Source: Lentzea nigeriaca (GTDB taxonomy: Bacteria > Actinomycetota > Actinomycetes > Mycobacteriales > Pseudonocardiaceae). From it: a stretch of DNA of 64,000 bases. Location of the stretch: assembly GCF_016907955.1 (NCBI RefSeq), contig NZ_JAFBCX010000001.1, forward strand, positions 1,054,001-1,118,000. The letters run 5' to 3'. A program made the translations under genes and the position numbers. The notes beneath the pieces are model-generated. The model did not search any database, had not been told where the DNA came from, and worked only from the letters and a program-made list of their open reading frames with translations. Shown piece after piece: positions 28,230 through 36,685 of the stretch. Every line of letters starts with the position of its first letter. The first letter of the stretch is position 1.

Positions 28230-28469
28230 GAGCCGGGTCTTTTCATCGCCGCTTCGCGACGATTGCGATTGGCGCTTGACTTCGGGGCCATTGCGAGGCG
28301 CTGGTCGGCCTCTAAAAGCCGGGCATAAAGAGCCCGGCCGATCCGAACACGGTAGCACCTAGCACCCAAAGTCAAGCACCAATCGCGAGCGTGCGTGGTT
28401 GCGTTAGGCGGTCGGGTTCCGGGAATTACCGCTTCCCGGTTTTGTATTGCCCTGTCCGGCTCGCTTCGC
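28230..28469. repeat. Left arm of a 240-bp inverted repeat around the HNH gene
   Basis: This arm is the reverse complement, at roughly 90 per cent by eye, of 30081-30324. Identity begins at GAGCCGGGTCTTTTCATCGC and ends at TCCGGCTCGCTTCGC. It carries a nested 122-bp imperfect dyad (28265-28386) around a GCCGGGC/GCCCGGC hairpin. No clear target-site duplication was found outside the arms. Confidence 0.85.
28314..28338 (-). terminator. Hairpin with T run inside left arm
   Basis: Read on the minus strand, GCCGGGC-TCTTTAT-GCCCGGC is followed by TTTTA, an intrinsic-terminator shape. It lies downstream of the HNH gene on its own strand (about 440 bp after the stop) and could also stop transcripts coming from within the element. 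Confidence 0.55.
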
Positions 28470-28778
28470 ATCACGGTTTCGGGTCTGGCCTCGGCTTCGC
28501 CGTTGGCCGTGCGGGGCGGCGGGTCTTTGCGGTTCGCTTCGAATTGCCATAGTGGGATCGGTTCTTGTTTTCGGCTTTGCCGATGGCTGTGCTTTTCGAT
28601 GCCACTGCTTGCCTGGTGCCAGCGCCTCGCCCGTGTCATCGCTTTGTCGCTGTCGCGCGGGGTTGCCGATGTGCCTGGCCGGGTTGTGGGCATGGTTGTG
28701 CCACGGCCGTGGTGGTGCTGCACGGCCGTGGCGGTCGACGTGTGTGGTGGGGTCCGCTCGTGTCCCTCGCGGTCGGGG
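28470..28778. other. Non-coding stretch between left arm and HNH gene
   Basis: About 310 bp with lower GC and T-rich composition on the plus strand compared with neighbouring genes. Short reverse-complement words such as CGGCTTCGCCG recur. No convincing gene or RNA is seen; possible frames lack codon bias and ribosome-binding sites. Confidence 0.4.
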
Positions 28779-29990
28779 TTAGGCGGCGGTGTGGAGTTGG
28801 TTGTGTCTGGGTCTGCGTTCGGGGTCGAGCCAGGCGGGCGGGTAGAAGACCGGCATGCCGTGTTCGATGGTGACGTCCCAGCCGCTGCGGTGGATCAGGG
28901 TGTGGTGGTGGCGGCACAGCAGCACCCCGTTGTCGAGGGAGGTGTCGCCGCCGTCGGCCCAGTGCTGGACATGGTGGGCGTCGCAGTGCTTCGGCGGACG
29001 CCCACAACCCGGGAAGGCGCAGCCGTGGTCGCGGGCGACCAGGGCGCGGCGGATGCCGGAGGTGAACAGCCGGGACCGGCGGCCCACGTTGAGCGGCTGG
29101 GACCGGCTGCCCAGCACGATCGGGAGGATCCCGGCGCTGCAGGCGAGCTGGCGGACCTGGTCGGCGGGGAGGTGCACGCCGTTGTCCAGCGTCGCCGCCC
29201 CGGCCTGCTCGGCCAGGTCGTCGTAGTCCACGGTCACCGTCAGCGCGACGGCTTCGCCGCCGTGTTCGGGCAGCACGTCCGCCCGCAGCGTCAGATCGAG
29301 GAGTTCGGCCAGGGCGTCGCCCTGCCGCTCGTCCAGCGTGCGCGGGTCGGGGCCTTCGGCGGTGGTGGGGCGGGGTTTGGCCAGCGGGCCCAGCGCCGCG
29401 ATCAACGTCGCGCCGGTGACCGGGTCCATCGTCCCGGCGTACTTCACCACCCCGTCCTTGGTCTGGCGCAGCGCCAGCCGGTTACGGGAGCAGGCGGGTT
29501 CGGGCTGGGGGTCTGTGGGTTCGGGGTCGTTCTGGAACAACCCGTAGATCAGCTTCTTGCCCAGGGCACGCACCAAAGTGGGCTCGAACTGGCGGGCGTA
29601 GTCGACCAGCTGCGCCTCGCGGTCGGCGGGCAGGGTCTGCATCGCCTCGGCGACCACCGCGACGTGGTCGATCGACAGGGCGCCTTCGGCGGCGGCTGTG
29701 GCGGTGATCGGGAGCCTTGCGGTGATCTCGCTGCCGGTCGGGGTGATCTCACCGCTCAGCTTCGCGGCCTGTTCGACCCACCGTGTGGCGGTGTTCTTGT
29801 CCCAGCGGACCGCGTCGCGCAGCACGAGCGGAAGGTTTTTGTAGCCGAGTTCGGTGGCGGCGCCGCGCCGGTTCAACTCGGCGATTTTCTGCATGACCAC
29901 ATAATCGCGCGCCCGGGATTCCGTCACCTCGTCGACGATGCCGCGCAGCAGCTCGCCGGTGGAGAGGAGGGGAAGGCTGGGGTCGCTCAC
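28779..29990 (-). CDS. DUF222/HNH endonuclease (13E12 repeat family)
   Basis: 403 residues. The N-terminal DUF222 domain (about residues 10-270) is followed by a C-terminal HNH nuclease: CAFPGCGRPPKHCDAHHVQHW supplies Cys and the first His residues, and LLCRHHHTLIH the closing Cys/His residues. The family is the one carried by REP13E12 elements of mycobacteria, which exist in several copies and serve as phage integration sites. Here the gene lies between two inverted arms, so it is probably the cargo or driver of a mobile element. No transposase or recombinase is present. Function (homing nuclease or self-mobilisation) is inferred. Confidence 0.88.
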   Translation of the reverse strand: MSDPSLPLLSTGELLRGIVDEVTESRARDYVVMQKIAELNRRGAATELGYKNLPLVLRDAVRWDKNTATRWVEQAAKLSGEITPTGSEITARLPITATAAAEGALSIDHVAVVAEAMQTLPADREAQLVDYARQFEPTLVRALGKKLIYGLFQNDPEPTDPQPEPACSRNRLALRQTKDGVVKYAGTMDPVTGATLIAALGPLAKPRPTTAEGPDPRTLDERQGDALAELLDLTLRADVLPEHGGEAVALTVTVDYDDLAEQAGAATLDNGVHLPADQVRQLACSAGILPIVLGSRSQPLNVGRRSRLFTSGIRRALVARDHGCAFPGCGRPPKHCDAHHVQHWADGGDTSLDNGVLLCRHHHTLIHRSGWDVTIEHGMPVFYPPAWLDPERRPRHNQLHTAA

Positions 29991-30080
29991 GTGTTCTAAT
30001 TTACCGCAAGATCACGTGAATATCGGGGACGAAAATGAACACCATCGAGTGAATCGTCAGATCTGCACTGGCGTGGCGAA

Positions 30081-30324
30081 GCGAAGCGAGCCGGAAAGGG
30101 CTGATGCCGCGCCGTTCAAGCGGTAATTTCCGGAACCTGACCGCACAAACTCAACCACGTACGCACCGCGATTGGTGCTTGACTTTGGGTGCGAGGTGCT
30201 ACCGTATCCGGATCGGCCGGGCTCTTTATGCCCGGCTTTTTGAGGCCGACCAGCGCCTCGCAAGGGCCCCGAAGTCAAGCGCCAATCGCAATCGTCGCGA
30301 AGCGGCGATGAAAAGACCCGGCTC
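30081..30324. repeat. Right arm of the inverted repeat
   Basis: Reverse complement of the left arm with about two dozen differences by eye, many of them clustered at the gene-proximal end. It contains the same nested dyad at 30168-30289 (GCGATTGGTGCTTGACTT and AAGTCAAGCGCCAATCGC) around the central hairpin. TTGACT at 30179-30184, followed by TACCGT at 30200-30205, has promoter-like words but with a short spacer. Confidence 0.85.
30216..30241 (+). terminator. Hairpin with T run inside right arm
   Basis: GCCGGGC-TCTTTAT-GCCCGGC followed by TTTTT. It is a textbook intrinsic-terminator shape on the plus strand. With the opposite copy in the left arm, transcription leaving the element is blocked on both sides. 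Confidence 0.7.
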
Positions 30325-30536
30325 GTCAAAAGGCTTACGCAACCACCTACGCAAGGCAACCGGACCGCACAAGCCGACCCGCGCACGCTGGAACGCCACG
30401 GAACCGCCACCGCCAGAGCCCGCACAGGCCCAACGCAAGCCCACCCCGCGAACCCAGCTACCTCAATATCTTCAGTGTTCCCTGAAGTTAATCTATCTCA
30501 GCGGCGATTGTCGGTGCGATGTGAAAGCCTGAAGGG

Positions 30537-33275
30537 GTGTCACGTGCTTCGCGGTCCCCGGCCGAGGCCTACGCCGACTCCCGGCGCAACGCCCAGCGGC
30601 CCAAGCTGACCGACTTCGGCTCCGTCATCTCGTTCGAGCTGGACCCGTTCCAGCGCCAGGCCTGCGAGGCGCTGGAGGACGGTCACGGAGTGCTCGTCTG
30701 TGCCCCCACCGGTGCCGGCAAGACGGTGGTGGGCGAGTTCGCCGTGCACCTGGCCCTCACCGAGGGCCGCAAGTGCTTCTACACCACGCCGATCAAGGCG
30801 CTCAGCAACCAGAAGTTCGCTGACCTCACCGCGCGCTACGGGCCGGAGAGCATCGGGCTGCTGACGGGCGACACGAGTGTCAACGGCGGGGCGCCGGTCG
30901 TGGTGATGACCACCGAGGTGCTGCGGAACATGCTGTACTCGGGTTCGTCCACTCTGGACGGACTCGCGTACGTCGTCATGGACGAGGTGCACTACCTCGC
31001 GGACCGGTTCCGCGGTCCCGTGTGGGAAGAGGTGATCCTGCACCTGCCGGAGCACGTGCAGGTGGTCGGGTTGTCCGCGACGGTCAGCAACGCCGAGGAG
31101 TTCGGCGAGTGGCTGGTCACGGTGCGGGGCGACACGAGTGTTGTGGTCGACGAGCACCGGCCTGTGCCGTTGTGGCAGCACGTGCTGGTGGGCAACCAGA
31201 TGCTCGACCTGTTCGAGGGGGACGAGACGCACGCGCGGATCAACGCCCAGGTGTTGCGCAAGACCGAGGAGCTGACGCGGTACCACGTGCCGTTCAGTCG
31301 CGGGCGCAACCGCAACGGGGGTGGGCGGCCGCCGCGCAGCAGCGGGTTCAAGCCGCCGTCGCGGATCGACATGATCCAGCGGATGGACGCGGCCGGGTTG
31401 TTGCCCGCCATCGTGTTCGTGTTCAGCCGGGCCGGGTGTGACGCGGCGGTCGCGCAGACCGCGCGGGCCGGGTTGCGGCTCAACACGCCGGAGGAGACCG
31501 AGCAGGTCCGGCGGATCATCGACGAGAAGACACGCGACCTTCCCGAGGCCGATCTCATGGTGCTCGGGTACTGGGAGTGGCGGGAGGCGCTGGAGCGGGG
31601 CATCGCGTCGCACCACGCCGGGTTGCTGCCCGCGTTCAAGGAGACGGTCGAGGAGCTGTTCGTCCGCGGGCTGGTCAAGGTCGTGTTCGCGACCGAGACG
31701 CTCGCTCTGGGCATCAACATGCCCGCGCGGACGGTCGTGCTCGAGAAGCTCGTCAAGTACAACGGTGAAGCGCACGTCGACCTCACGCCGGGGGAGTACA
31801 CGCAGCTCACCGGACGTGCGGGGCGTCGTGGCATCGACGTGGAGGGACACGCGGTCGTCGTCTGGCAGCCCGGGATCGACCCCAAGGCGGTCGGCGGGCT
31901 CGCCTCCACGCGCACGTACCCGCTTCGGTCGAGCTTCCGGCCCGGCTACAACATGGCCGTCAACCTCGTGCACCAGCTGGGCGCGGCGGCCGCGCGCGAG
32001 ATCCTCGAGCAGTCGTTCGCGCAGTTCCAGGCCGACAGGTCGGTGGTCGGGCTGGCGCGGCGGATCGAGCGCAACAAGGACGCGCTCGAGGGCTACGCCG
32101 AGTCGATGACGTGCCACCTCGGCGACTTCGCGGAGTACGCGTCGCTGCGGCGCAGGGTCGCGGACCGGGAGAAGCAGCTCGCGAAGCAGAACACGAACGC
32201 GCGGCGCATCGAGACGGCCAAGTCGCTGGAGCGGCTGCGCAAGGGCGACGTGATCGCGGTGCCGTCCGGTCGGCGCAGCGGCCTCGCGGTCGTCATCGAT
32301 CCCGGCATCGAGCCGCTGGGCGAGGCGCGGCCGCTGGTCGTCACCGAGGACCGCTGGTCGGGCCGGCTGACGTCGGCGGACTTCCCCGCGCCGGTCGAGG
32401 TGCTGGGCCACATCCGGCTGCCGCGGCAGGTGGACGTGCGTTCGCCCAAGTCGCGGCGCGACCTCGCGTCGACGATCCGCAACACCGGGATCGCCGTGCC
32501 GTCGCGGGGCCGCAGGAAGGCCACGGCGGACGACGACCCCGAGCTCGCGACGCTGCGCCGGGCCCTGCGTTCGCACCCGTGCCACGGCTGTGACCAGCGC
32601 GAGGACCACGCGCGGTGGGGCGAGCGGTACCACCGGCTGCTGGCCGAGACCGAGCAGCTGGAGCGCAAGGTCGCGGCGACCACGCACTCGCTGGCGCGCC
32701 AGTTCGACCGCATCCGGGCGTTGCTGCGCGAGCGCGGCTACCTGTCGGAGGCCGACGAGGTGACGCAGGACGGCAAGCGGCTGACCAGGCTCTACAGCGA
32801 GTCGGACCTGCTCGCCGCCGAGTGCCTGCGCCACGGCGTGTGGAAGGGCCTCAAGCCGGAGGAGCTGGCGGCCGTCGTGTCGTCGCTGGTCTACGAGGCG
32901 CGGCGGGACGGTCCGGTCGAGGCGCGGCTGCCGCAGGGGCCGGTGTCGGACGCGATGCTGGGTACCGTGCGGCTGTGGGCGGAGATCGAGGACGACGAGC
33001 GCCGCCACAAGCTGGAGCGCATCACGCGTCAGCCCGATCCGGGGTTCGCGTGGCCGGTGTTCCGGTGGGCGCGCGGCGAGTCGCTCGAGAAGGTGCTCAG
33101 CGCGGCCGAGGCGGGCGGCAACGAGCTCGGAGCGGGCGATTTCGTCCGTTGGTGCCGTCAGGTGATCGACCTTTTGGACCAGATCCGTGATGTGGTCGGA
33201 CGAGAGGACCCAGTCGGCTCGGCCGCGGCGAAGGCGGTCGACGCGCTGCGGCGCGGTGTGGTGGCGATGATGTGA
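30537..33275 (+). CDS. helY: DEAD/DEAH-box (Ski2-like) helicase HelY
   Basis: 912 residues. Walker A is APTGAGKT, and the DExH box is MDEVHYLAD; the helicase C domain carries TETLALGINMPARTVV and QLTGRAGRRG (motifs V and VI). A long C-terminal region contains the rRNA-processing arch-like and DSHCT domains typical of Mtr4/Ski2 relatives. It is the orthologue of mycobacterial HelY by sequence and position and is likely to unwind structured RNA for decay or rRNA maturation. The start GTG follows GAAGGG very closely, so a start a few codons in cannot be excluded. Confidence 0.93.
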   Translation: MSRASRSPAEAYADSRRNAQRPKLTDFGSVISFELDPFQRQACEALEDGHGVLVCAPTGAGKTVVGEFAVHLALTEGRKCFYTTPIKALSNQKFADLTARYGPESIGLLTGDTSVNGGAPVVVMTTEVLRNMLYSGSSTLDGLAYVVMDEVHYLADRFRGPVWEEVILHLPEHVQVVGLSATVSNAEEFGEWLVTVRGDTSVVVDEHRPVPLWQHVLVGNQMLDLFEGDETHARINAQVLRKTEELTRYHVPFSRGRNRNGGGRPPRSSGFKPPSRIDMIQRMDAAGLLPAIVFVFSRAGCDAAVAQTARAGLRLNTPEETEQVRRIIDEKTRDLPEADLMVLGYWEWREALERGIASHHAGLLPAFKETVEELFVRGLVKVVFATETLALGINMPARTVVLEKLVKYNGEAHVDLTPGEYTQLTGRAGRRGIDVEGHAVVVWQPGIDPKAVGGLASTRTYPLRSSFRPGYNMAVNLVHQLGAAAAREILEQSFAQFQADRSVVGLARRIERNKDALEGYAESMTCHLGDFAEYASLRRRVADREKQLAKQNTNARRIETAKSLERLRKGDVIAVPSGRRSGLAVVIDPGIEPLGEARPLVVTEDRWSGRLTSADFPAPVEVLGHIRLPRQVDVRSPKSRRDLASTIRNTGIAVPSRGRRKATADDDPELATLRRALRSHPCHGCDQREDHARWGERYHRLLAETEQLERKVAATTHSLARQFDRIRALLRERGYLSEADEVTQDGKRLTRLYSESDLLAAECLRHGVWKGLKPEELAAVVSSLVYEARRDGPVEARLPQGPVSDAMLGTVRLWAEIEDDERRHKLERITRQPDPGFAWPVFRWARGESLEKVLSAAEAGGNELGAGDFVRWCRQVIDLLDQIRDVVGREDPVGSAAAKAVDALRRGVVAMM

Positions 33276-33384
33276 CCCCGACATGTGACGAGGGCCTGAC
33301 AAAGGTTTTGCGAGTCGGAGTAAAGACTGACGTCAACGGTGTGGTTGGATCGCGCCGCAACGTCGTACACACGGAGGTCGACAG

Positions 33385-34056
33385 ATGAGCAGCCCGTACG
33401 GACCGTCCGGAGGGAACGATCCGCAGCAGCCCTGGGGCCAGCCGCAGCAGCCCTACGGTGGCGGTTTCCCTCCCGGCACCCCGTCCGGCGGCTTCCCGGC
33501 TCAGAACCCCTACGGCCCGCCGCAGCCCCAGCCGGGCCAGCAGCAGCCGTACCCCGGTTTCGATCCGTCGCAGCAGCAGACGCAGCAGTACGGCGTGCCC
33601 CAGCAGCCCCAGTCGAACCCGTACGGCACGCCCGTGCAGGGCGACCCGTACGGCCAGCAGACGCAGCAGTACCCCGGTCAGCAGCCCAACCCGTACGGGC
33701 AGCAGCCGGGCTTCGGCCCGCCGGTGCCGCAGAAGAAGTCGAGCGCGGCCATCTGGGTAGCCGCGGTCGTCGTCGTGGTGCTCGTCGGTGGCGTGCTGTT
33801 CGCCGGTTTCGTGTCGCCCGCCTTCTTCAAGAAGAAGATCTTCGACAACACCGCCGTGCAGACCGGCATCGTCCAGATCCTGAAGGACGAGTACAAGATC
33901 TCCGACGTCGGCAGCGCGACCTGCACCGGCGAGAACGAGGTCAAGCCCAACACCTCGTTCGAGTGCAAGGTCCAGGTCGGCGGCAAGGACAAGAAGGTCA
34001 AGATCGTCGTCAAGACCGAGGACGGCGAGTACGAGGTGGGCCAGCCCACCGGCTGA
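33385..34056 (+). CDS. DUF4333 membrane protein with Pro/Gln-rich N-terminus
   Basis: 223 residues. The first 115 are cytoplasmic, rich in Pro, Gln, Gly and Tyr with repeated NPYG/QQYG units. One membrane helix follows (about residues 123-146), then an extracytoplasmic DUF4333 domain with two Cys (in ATCTGEN and FECKVQV) likely to form a disulfide. The gene occupies the position of mycobacterial Rv2091c after helY. Function is unknown; the low-complexity tail suggests protein-protein contacts. A GGAGGT precedes the ATG by seven bases. Confidence 0.85.
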   Translation: MSSPYGPSGGNDPQQPWGQPQQPYGGGFPPGTPSGGFPAQNPYGPPQPQPGQQQPYPGFDPSQQQTQQYGVPQQPQSNPYGTPVQGDPYGQQTQQYPGQQPNPYGQQPGFGPPVPQKKSSAAIWVAAVVVVVLVGGVLFAGFVSPAFFKKKIFDNTAVQTGIVQILKDEYKISDVGSATCTGENEVKPNTSFECKVQVGGKDKKVKIVVKTEDGEYEVGQPTG

Positions 34057-34080
34057 TCCTCGCAGCGGAAACTCGGGTGC

Positions 34081-34113
34081 GCCCGCGGTCGTGCGTACGC
34101 CACGATCGCGGGC
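34081..34113 (+). terminator. Hairpin abutting the start codon of the Eis-like gene
   Basis: GCCCGCGGTCGTG pairs with CACGATCGCGGGC (13 pairs, one G-T) around CGTACGC. There is no T run, and the GTG start follows with no spacer. It may end the DUF4333 transcript; the next gene would then need a leaderless start. Confidence 0.55.
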
Positions 34114-35283
34114 GTGACTGACATCCGCGTACTCGACGACGAGGCGCAGTATCGCGCCCACAGCACGCTGTTCCGCCGCGCGATGCACTGGCCGCCCGCC
34201 TCCGACGAGCAGTGGGAGGTGGCCCGGCACTCCTACGAGGCCGGTCGGGTGCTGGCGGCGTTCGAGAACGACGAGATGGTCGGGACGACCGCGTCGTTCG
34301 GTTCCTCTCTCGTGGTGCCCGGTGGCTCCGTGGTGCCACACTCCGCCATCTCACGGGTCGGCGTGCGTGCTGACCACACGCGCCGCGGCGTACTGACCTC
34401 CCTGATGCGCGAGCAACTCTCGGCGCTTCCCGATCCGGTGGCCACGCTGCGCGCCTCCGAGGGGCGCATCTACGGCCGCTTCGGCTACGGACTCGCGGGA
34501 CGCGTGCGGTTCGTGGAGATCGACGCGAAACGTGCCGTGATCCCAGGCGAGATGACCGGCCGGGTGCGGATGGTCGACCAGGACACGGCCGACAAGCTGC
34601 TTTTGGAGCTGCACGACGCGTTCGGCCTGAACAGGCCAGGGCAGATCTCCCGGTGGCCGGGCTGGTGGGCGAGGGCCCGCGACCGCAAGGGCGAGGCGGA
34701 GAACTCGGTCACCATCATCCACAGTGGACCGGACGGCGACGACGGTTTCCTGACCTACAAGGTGTCCACGGAGAAGGACTTCAAACACCGGATGTCCATT
34801 GAGGACTTCGAGTGGGCGAACGACGACGCCTGGCGCGACCTGTGGATCGCCGTGCTGCGCCTCGACCTGATCGACCACATCGAGAACGAGGTGTCTCTCG
34901 ACGACCCGGTGACTCTCTTGTTCGAGGACCCGCGCGTCGTCGTCACCAAGGACGTGTTCGACGAGATCTGGCTGCGACTGGTCGACGTCCCGCGCATGCT
35001 CGCGGCCCGCACCTACGGCGCCGCCGAGGCGGTCGTGATCGAGGTGCGCGACAAGTTGCTGCCCGCCAACGACGGCTGCTACCGGGTGTCCCCGGACGGT
35101 GCCGAACGCGTCGACGAGCAGGCCGACCTGACGATCCCGGTCGACCTGCTGGGTGCCGTCTACCTCGGCGACACGACGTTCTCGCAGCTCGCGGCAGCCA
35201 AGCGGATCGAGGGGACCCGCCTGGCCGACGCCGACGCGTTGTTCGCGGTGGCCCGGAAGCCGTACTGCGGCACGTTCTTCTAG
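34114..35283 (+). CDS. eis: Eis-like GNAT N-acetyltransferase
   Basis: 389 residues, the length of the Eis family: two GNAT folds and a C-terminal sterol-carrier-like region. ISRVGVRADHTRRGVLTSLM contains the acetyl-CoA loop, SEGRIYGRFGYGLA the adjoining strand, and the protein ends in a Phe (YCGTFF), whose terminal carboxylate acts as catalytic base in Eis. Family members acetylate aminoglycoside amines or lysines. No ribosome-binding site is visible, because a hairpin ends at the GTG. The physiological substrate is unknown. Confidence 0.85.
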   Translation: MTDIRVLDDEAQYRAHSTLFRRAMHWPPASDEQWEVARHSYEAGRVLAAFENDEMVGTTASFGSSLVVPGGSVVPHSAISRVGVRADHTRRGVLTSLMREQLSALPDPVATLRASEGRIYGRFGYGLAGRVRFVEIDAKRAVIPGEMTGRVRMVDQDTADKLLLELHDAFGLNRPGQISRWPGWWARARDRKGEAENSVTIIHSGPDGDDGFLTYKVSTEKDFKHRMSIEDFEWANDDAWRDLWIAVLRLDLIDHIENEVSLDDPVTLLFEDPRVVVTKDVFDEIWLRLVDVPRMLAARTYGAAEAVVIEVRDKLLPANDGCYRVSPDGAERVDEQADLTIPVDLLGAVYLGDTTFSQLAAAKRIEGTRLADADALFAVARKPYCGTFF

Positions 35284-35293
35284 AGCGTTTCGA

Positions 35294-36685
35294 TCACATG
35301 GCGTACCGGAGGGTGGAGTCGCCGTAGCCGGCTGCTGTGGCCCAGTGTGCGAGCCAGGTCGAGTACCCGGTGGCGCCGTCGAGCACGTGTGCTTCGGTGC
35401 GGCCGGAACCTGTCGGTCCGGTGCCGACGATGACGAGGTCGGCTCGGCTGTCTCCGTTGACGTCGCCGAGGACGAAGCGGTCGGCGGAGTTGCCGTAGCC
35501 GGCCGCTGTGGCCCAGTGCGCGAGCCAGGTCGAGTACCCGGTGGCGCCGTCGAGCACGTGTGCCTCGGTGCGGCCGGAACCTGTCGGTCCGGTGCCGACG
35601 ATGACGAGGTCGGCCCGGCCGTCGCCGTTGACGTCGCCGACGAGGTGGCGGTCGCTGTCCGCGCCGCTGTAGCCGGCTGCGGTGGCCCAGTGTGCGAGCC
35701 AGGTCGAGTAGCCGGTCGCGCCGTCGAGCACGTGTGCCTCGGTGCGACCTGATCCAGTGGGGCCGGTGCCGACGATGACGAGGTCGGCTCGGCTGTCTCC
35801 GTTGACGTCGCCGAGGAGAAAGCGGTCGGCGGAGTTGCCATAGCCGGCTGCCGTCGCCCAGTGCGCGAGCCAGGTCGAGTACCCGGTGGCACCGTCGAGC
35901 ACGTGTGCTTCCGTGCGACCTGACCCGGTCGGTCCCGTGCCGACGATCACCAGGTCAGCTCGGCCATCGCCGTTGACGTCGCCGACGAGGTGGCGGTCGC
36001 TGTCCGCGCCGCTGTAGCCCGCGGCGGTGGCCCAGTGTGAGTACCAGGTGGAGTAGCCGGTGGCGGCGTCGAGGACGTGCGCCTCCGTCCGGCCGGAACC
36101 GGTCGGCCCTGTCGCGACGATGACGAGGTCGGCTCGGCCGTCCCCGCTGACGTCCGGGTTGCGCAGGTCGGCGATGTGCAGGAACGCCTCCGGCCAGCCG
36201 TTCGACCTGGTGAGCGTGCGAGCACCGAAAACGCCCGTGTAGCTGCGGTTGTACTCGTGCACCACGACGGTGTTTCCCCCGTCGCGCACCTCGGCGACCA
36301 TGGCCACGTGCCCGTACCCGCCGCCGTAGTTCGAGCCCCACCAGGCGACGGCACCACGTCTCGGCGTGTCGTCCACGGGCTTGCCGCGGTTGATCGCACC
36401 CTGTCGCCAGTCCTTGGCGTGGCCGCTGTTGTTCACCTGGATGCTGCTCCAGTTGAAGCGGATGTCGGTCGTGGATCCGCCGAGTTGCTGGTTGAGCGTC
36501 CAGGCGGCGTAGTCGGTGCAGTTGCGGTAGTAGAAGCGCAGCGGCGACAGCTGGTTCATGTTCGCCTGCGGCCACGGGTAGTCGTTGCCCAGTGCGTTCG
36601 CTGGAGTGGGCACGAGCAATGTGGCCAGCAGAACCAGCAGCCCGGCCAGGCCCGCCAGTCGTCTTCGGTGTCGAGTTGGAGTCAT
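35294..36685 (-). CDS. Secreted CHAP-domain hydrolase with five FG-GAP repeats
   Basis: 463 residues. There is a signal peptide (hydrophobic to about residue 25, ending PANA). The CHAP domain (about 35-170) has the catalytic Cys in YYRNCTDYAAW and the His in GYGHVAMVAEV, suitable for cleaving peptidoglycan cross-peptides. It is followed by five FG-GAP (VCBS) units of 57-59 residues, each opening with DVNGDGRADLV or a variant; the calcium-binding Asp/Asn ladder is intact. The units are nearly identical. ATG at 36685 begins MTPTRHRRR. It is divergent from another CHAP protein. Confidence 0.88.
   Translation of the reverse strand: MTPTRHRRRLAGLAGLLVLLATLLVPTPANALGNDYPWPQANMNQLSPLRFYYRNCTDYAAWTLNQQLGGSTTDIRFNWSSIQVNNSGHAKDWRQGAINRGKPVDDTPRRGAVAWWGSNYGGGYGHVAMVAEVRDGGNTVVVHEYNRSYTGVFGARTLTRSNGWPEAFLHIADLRNPDVSGDGRADLVIVATGPTGSGRTEAHVLDAATGYSTWYSHWATAAGYSGADSDRHLVGDVNGDGRADLVIVGTGPTGSGRTEAHVLDGATGYSTWLAHWATAAGYGNSADRFLLGDVNGDSRADLVIVGTGPTGSGRTEAHVLDGATGYSTWLAHWATAAGYSGADSDRHLVGDVNGDGRADLVIVGTGPTGSGRTEAHVLDGATGYSTWLAHWATAAGYGNSADRFVLGDVNGDSRADLVIVGTGPTGSGRTEAHVLDGATGYSTWLAHWATAAGYGDSTLRYAM
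35297..36157. repeat. Tandem FG-GAP-coding repeats, alternating A-B pairs
   Basis: Five units of about 171-177 bp. Unit ends alternate between GADSDRHLV and GNSADRF(L/V)L, so units 1+2 and 3+4 form a repeated pair of about 345 bp. Near-identity across units, including silent positions, suggests recent expansion or gene conversion. Confidence 0.85.

Larger units (their letters stand above)
28230..30324. mobile_element. Inverted-repeat-bounded 13E12-like HNH element
   Basis: A 2.1-kb unit consisting of two inverted arms of about 240 bp and a single DUF222-HNH gene. It lies between htpG and helY and breaks the gene order shared with mycobacteria, which supports insertion. Mobility is inferred from structure; target duplications and other copies need the full genome. 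Confidence 0.6.
29991..30536. other. Intergenic region between HNH gene and helY
   Basis: Outside the right arm, 29991-30080 should hold the promoter of the HNH gene and is AT-rich for this genome. 30325-30536 should hold the helY promoter; a sequence of low GC (CTCAATATCTTCAGTG and GTTAATCTATCTC, around 30460-30500) is the only promoter-like area. No further gene is seen. Confidence 0.4.

Noticed and set aside
28230..30324. Conventional insertion sequence or transposon
   Set aside because: No DDE, serine or tyrosine recombinase is encoded and no target-site duplication is visible, so the neutral term inverted-repeat-bounded element is used.
30540..33302. 920-codon open frame antisense to helY
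   Set aside because: Rich in Arg, His, Leu and Pro without domains. It is a shadow frame of the GC-rich helY gene, which has full helicase motifs.
35297..36157. CRISPR-like array
   Set aside because: The repeats are about 172 bp, in frame, and encode FG-GAP protein units with no spacers.
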